This document shows, in pieces, positions 3,853 through 5,603 of a stretch of 5,603 nucleotides of DNA. The notes beneath the pieces are model-generated. The model was not told where the DNA came from. It worked only from the letters and a program-made list of their open reading frames with translations, and did not search any database. The translations under genes and the position numbers were made by a program. Positions within the stretch are counted from its first letter, which is position 1. Each line of letters begins with the position of its first letter. This stretch comes from Spirochaeta sp. (GTDB taxonomy: Bacteria > Spirochaetota > Spirochaetia > Spirochaetales_E > Spirochaetaceae_B): assembly GCA_030590585.1 (NCBI GenBank), contig JAUUYD010000175.1:1-5603 (forward strand), read 5' to 3'.

Positions 3853-5603
3853 TTACTTTTTGCCAGCGGAGGTAATATGAATATCGCAGCCAGACCGGCT
3901 GCCGCCAATGTGAATACAATCAGTAGCCCGAAATATCGTATGGGGCGAAAATCGGCTAATGCAAACCAGGCCAGCCCCAGAACAATTGAGAGTGTAGTAA
4001 GGATGATAGGACGGCCGGTATGAAGAATCGTATCAGCAGCAGCGGTATCCGGATTCTCCGGATTTGCCAGTTCTTCACGGCGATGGCGAAGCAGAAAATG
4101 AATTGCATCGTCCACTCCGACTCCGATTGCAACACAGCTCATCATGATGGTGGTCATATCAAGAGGTATGTAAAAGATTGACATAAGTATGAAGGTGGCG
4201 GCGATACCGGCGGCCAGCGGGACAAGGGCCAGGAGGCCTCTCTTCAATGATCTGAATGCCAGAGTACATATCACCCCGATTGCAAGCAGCGCCGCCAGTG
4301 TGGATACAATAAAATCCCGGCGCATGATTCCTGAGAGCTCAAGAAAATCCAGACTTATTCCCTCCATTTCCCAATTCACCCCATCCGGGAGATCTTCCCC
4401 TAATATATCTTCAAGTTCTGCGGCGATTCGGCTTGTGTCGCTTTCATCGATGGGACGAGTTTCAGATTTATTATATACCCTTATGGTTAGACCGATCTCG
4501 GAGAATTCCTTATTCGCCAGAATGGCAGCAGCCGACTCATCGGTGGAGAGAAACATACGGCTTACAAGAATGTTCAACCCGCGGTTTGTGAAATCACCTT
4601 CTTTTCCTAATGTCGTCTTTGAGGCAAATGAAAGATAGGCGGGCAGTGAAATGAGATGAGATACATCAGGATTCTCTCTGATTCGTTCTCCCAGCCTGTA
4701 GACTGTATCAAGAATTTCAGGCTGTAGAAAGTAATTTGATTCATTTTCCGGAGCTTTCAGCCTGATGGTTATGTCATCCAGTCCTCCCACCTCCCGGCTG
4801 AAATCCTTCAACTCAGTAATGATAGAGGATCTTTTCGGAAAATATGAAACTGGACTTGTATTGAAGGTAACCCGGGATGCGAGAAATGCAAAAACGGTGA
4901 AGAGTGACAGAAGAATTAAAAGTGCCGGCCAGCGATGCCGAACCAGAAACGGGCCGATTCTTTTAAGTCCGCGGCTCAATATATCAGAGTTAACCTTCTG
5001 TACCTTTATCTCAGCTACGGGCTTCTGGAGAGAAAGGAATGCCGGGAAGAGGCTCAAAGAGAGTAGAGCAGTTGCGCCAACACCAACAGAGGTTGAGATT
5101 GCGAACTGTCGGGTTTGAGGCATGGATGCCAGAAGCAGGCATAACAGTCCGGTGATTGTGGTGATAGAGGCCATCACGATAGTTCCGCTCACCTCTGTCA
5201 CTGCAGCGATAATTCGTATCTGCTTGTTCTTGCCGGTCATTGGAAGCCGGTAATACTCACTTAATATATGAATGCTGTAGGAACTTCCCAGGGTGAGAAC
5301 AAGGGGCGGGGATACGATGCTCACCATAGTCAGCTGCCAGCCCATCAAACCCATAAACCCTAAAGACCAGGCAGTACCGGTTATGACAAGTACTACAGGA
5401 AGTATCATGGCCCTGCGGGCACGGAAGCCCAGGTAATAACTGAGTAGAATAGTTGCCACCACCAGTGCCATTAATCTGAGGGCATCCCGGGTAAGATATC
5501 GTTCAGTTTCAGCGGAAAAGGGAATGGATCCGGTAACTGTAATATCCATCATTTCTTTGTAGGAATCGGTAATCTCCCGTATGATGGAATCCTGTTCCAG
5601 GTA
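3834..5603 (-). CDS. RND-superfamily (MMPL/HAE3-like) exporter, C-terminal part
   Basis: The frame is open from the window edge at 5603 to TGA at 3836-3834 and gives 589 residues; the true start lies outside. The visible architecture is the end of the first periplasmic loop, five membrane segments (about 41-60, 66-87, 90-112, 141-160, 169-192), a sixth (226-243), a second extracytoplasmic loop of about 185 residues, then five more (about 432-451, 456-479, 481-505, 531-549, 555-579). This matches transmembrane helices 2-12 of a two-halved RND protein, so about 200-250 residues are missing. The second half keeps the proton-relay motif GVGVDDAIHF (Asp498-Asp499). The matching helix in the first half reads TLGSSYSIHI and lacks acidic residues. 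Such proteins use the proton gradient to move lipids or hydrophobic compounds across or out of the inner membrane. It is the upstream gene of a coupled pair with the acyltransferase, which suggests an acylated cargo. Confidence 0.88.
   Translation of the reverse strand, partial: YLEQDSIIREITDSYKEMMDITVTGSIPFSAETERYLTRDALRLMALVVATILLSYYLGFRARRAMILPVVLVITGTAWSLGFMGLMGWQLTMVSIVSPPLVLTLGSSYSIHILSEYYRLPMTGKNKQIRIIAAVTEVSGTIVMASITTITGLLCLLLASMPQTRQFAISTSVGVGATALLSLSLFPAFLSLQKPVAEIKVQKVNSDILSRGLKRIGPFLVRHRWPALLILLSLFTVFAFLASRVTFNTSPVSYFPKRSSIITELKDFSREVGGLDDITIRLKAPENESNYFLQPEILDTVYRLGERIRENPDVSHLISLPAYLSFASKTTLGKEGDFTNRGLNILVSRMFLSTDESAAAILANKEFSEIGLTIRVYNKSETRPIDESDTSRIAAELEDILGEDLPDGVNWEMEGISLDFLELSGIMRRDFIVSTLAALLAIGVICTLAFRSLKRGLLALVPLAAGIAATFILMSIFYIPLDMTTIMMSCVAIGVGVDDAIHFLLRHRREELANPENPDTAAADTILHTGRPIILTTLSIVLGLAWFALADFRPIRYFGLLIVFTLAAAGLAAIFILPPLAKSKKKGTS

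Noticed and set aside
4189..5118. Plus-strand open frames within the exporter gene (4189-4638 and 4765-5118)
   Set aside because: Both are antisense to a membrane protein with clear RND motifs, and their translations are low-complexity Ser/Arg-rich sequence.

Overview
The window looks like chromosomal DNA from a bacterium of moderate GC content. The genes carry clear Shine-Dalgarno (SD) sites and TGA is used as a stop. There is no tRNA, rRNA, CRISPR array, insertion sequence or phage gene. A two-halved RND/MMPL-type exporter beside a condensation-fold acyltransferase, plus a GRAM/PH-like small protein, would fit a free-living spirochaete or a similar diderm. That placement is impression only (low confidence), because no marker gene is present.

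Layout: (1) 1-394, minus strand, the first 131 residues of a small protein with two CBS domains; its 3' end lies outside the window. (2) 395-814, a divergent intergenic region of 420 bp that contains no convincing gene but is crowded with inverted repeats. (3) 815-1897, plus strand, a complete NAD(P)-dependent beta-decarboxylating dehydrogenase, most likely 3-isopropylmalate dehydrogenase (leuB), closed by a strong intrinsic terminator at 1953-1990. (4) 2029-2412, plus strand, a 127-residue protein that resembles a PH/GRAM-like fold. (5) 2413-2520, a short convergent gap. (6) 3837-2521, minus strand, a condensation/alcohol-acetyltransferase-like acyltransferase with an intact HxxxDG motif. (7) 5603-3834, minus strand, the C-terminal 589 residues of an RND-superfamily exporter. 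It overlaps the acyltransferase by 4 bp (ATGA), so the two form one operon running leftward.

How the genes work together: the exporter and acyltransferase are translationally coupled and probably act on one product. The arrangement recalls mycobacterial MmpL/PapA pairs, where an acyltransferase builds or finishes a lipid that the RND protein exports. The dehydrogenase stands alone with no leuA, leuC or leuD beside it. It has its own leader and terminator, so it appears to be a single-gene transcription unit.

Most worth a second look: the hairpin-dense leader before leuB; a three-half-site array with 10-bp periodicity at 730-757; a Lys-Tyr pair in the dehydrogenase cofactor loop that resembles NADP-type isocitrate dehydrogenase; and an in-frame A AAA AAG slippery heptamer at the exporter/acyltransferase junction, where a -1 shift would fuse the two proteins. 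No clearly new defence or mobile system was found.
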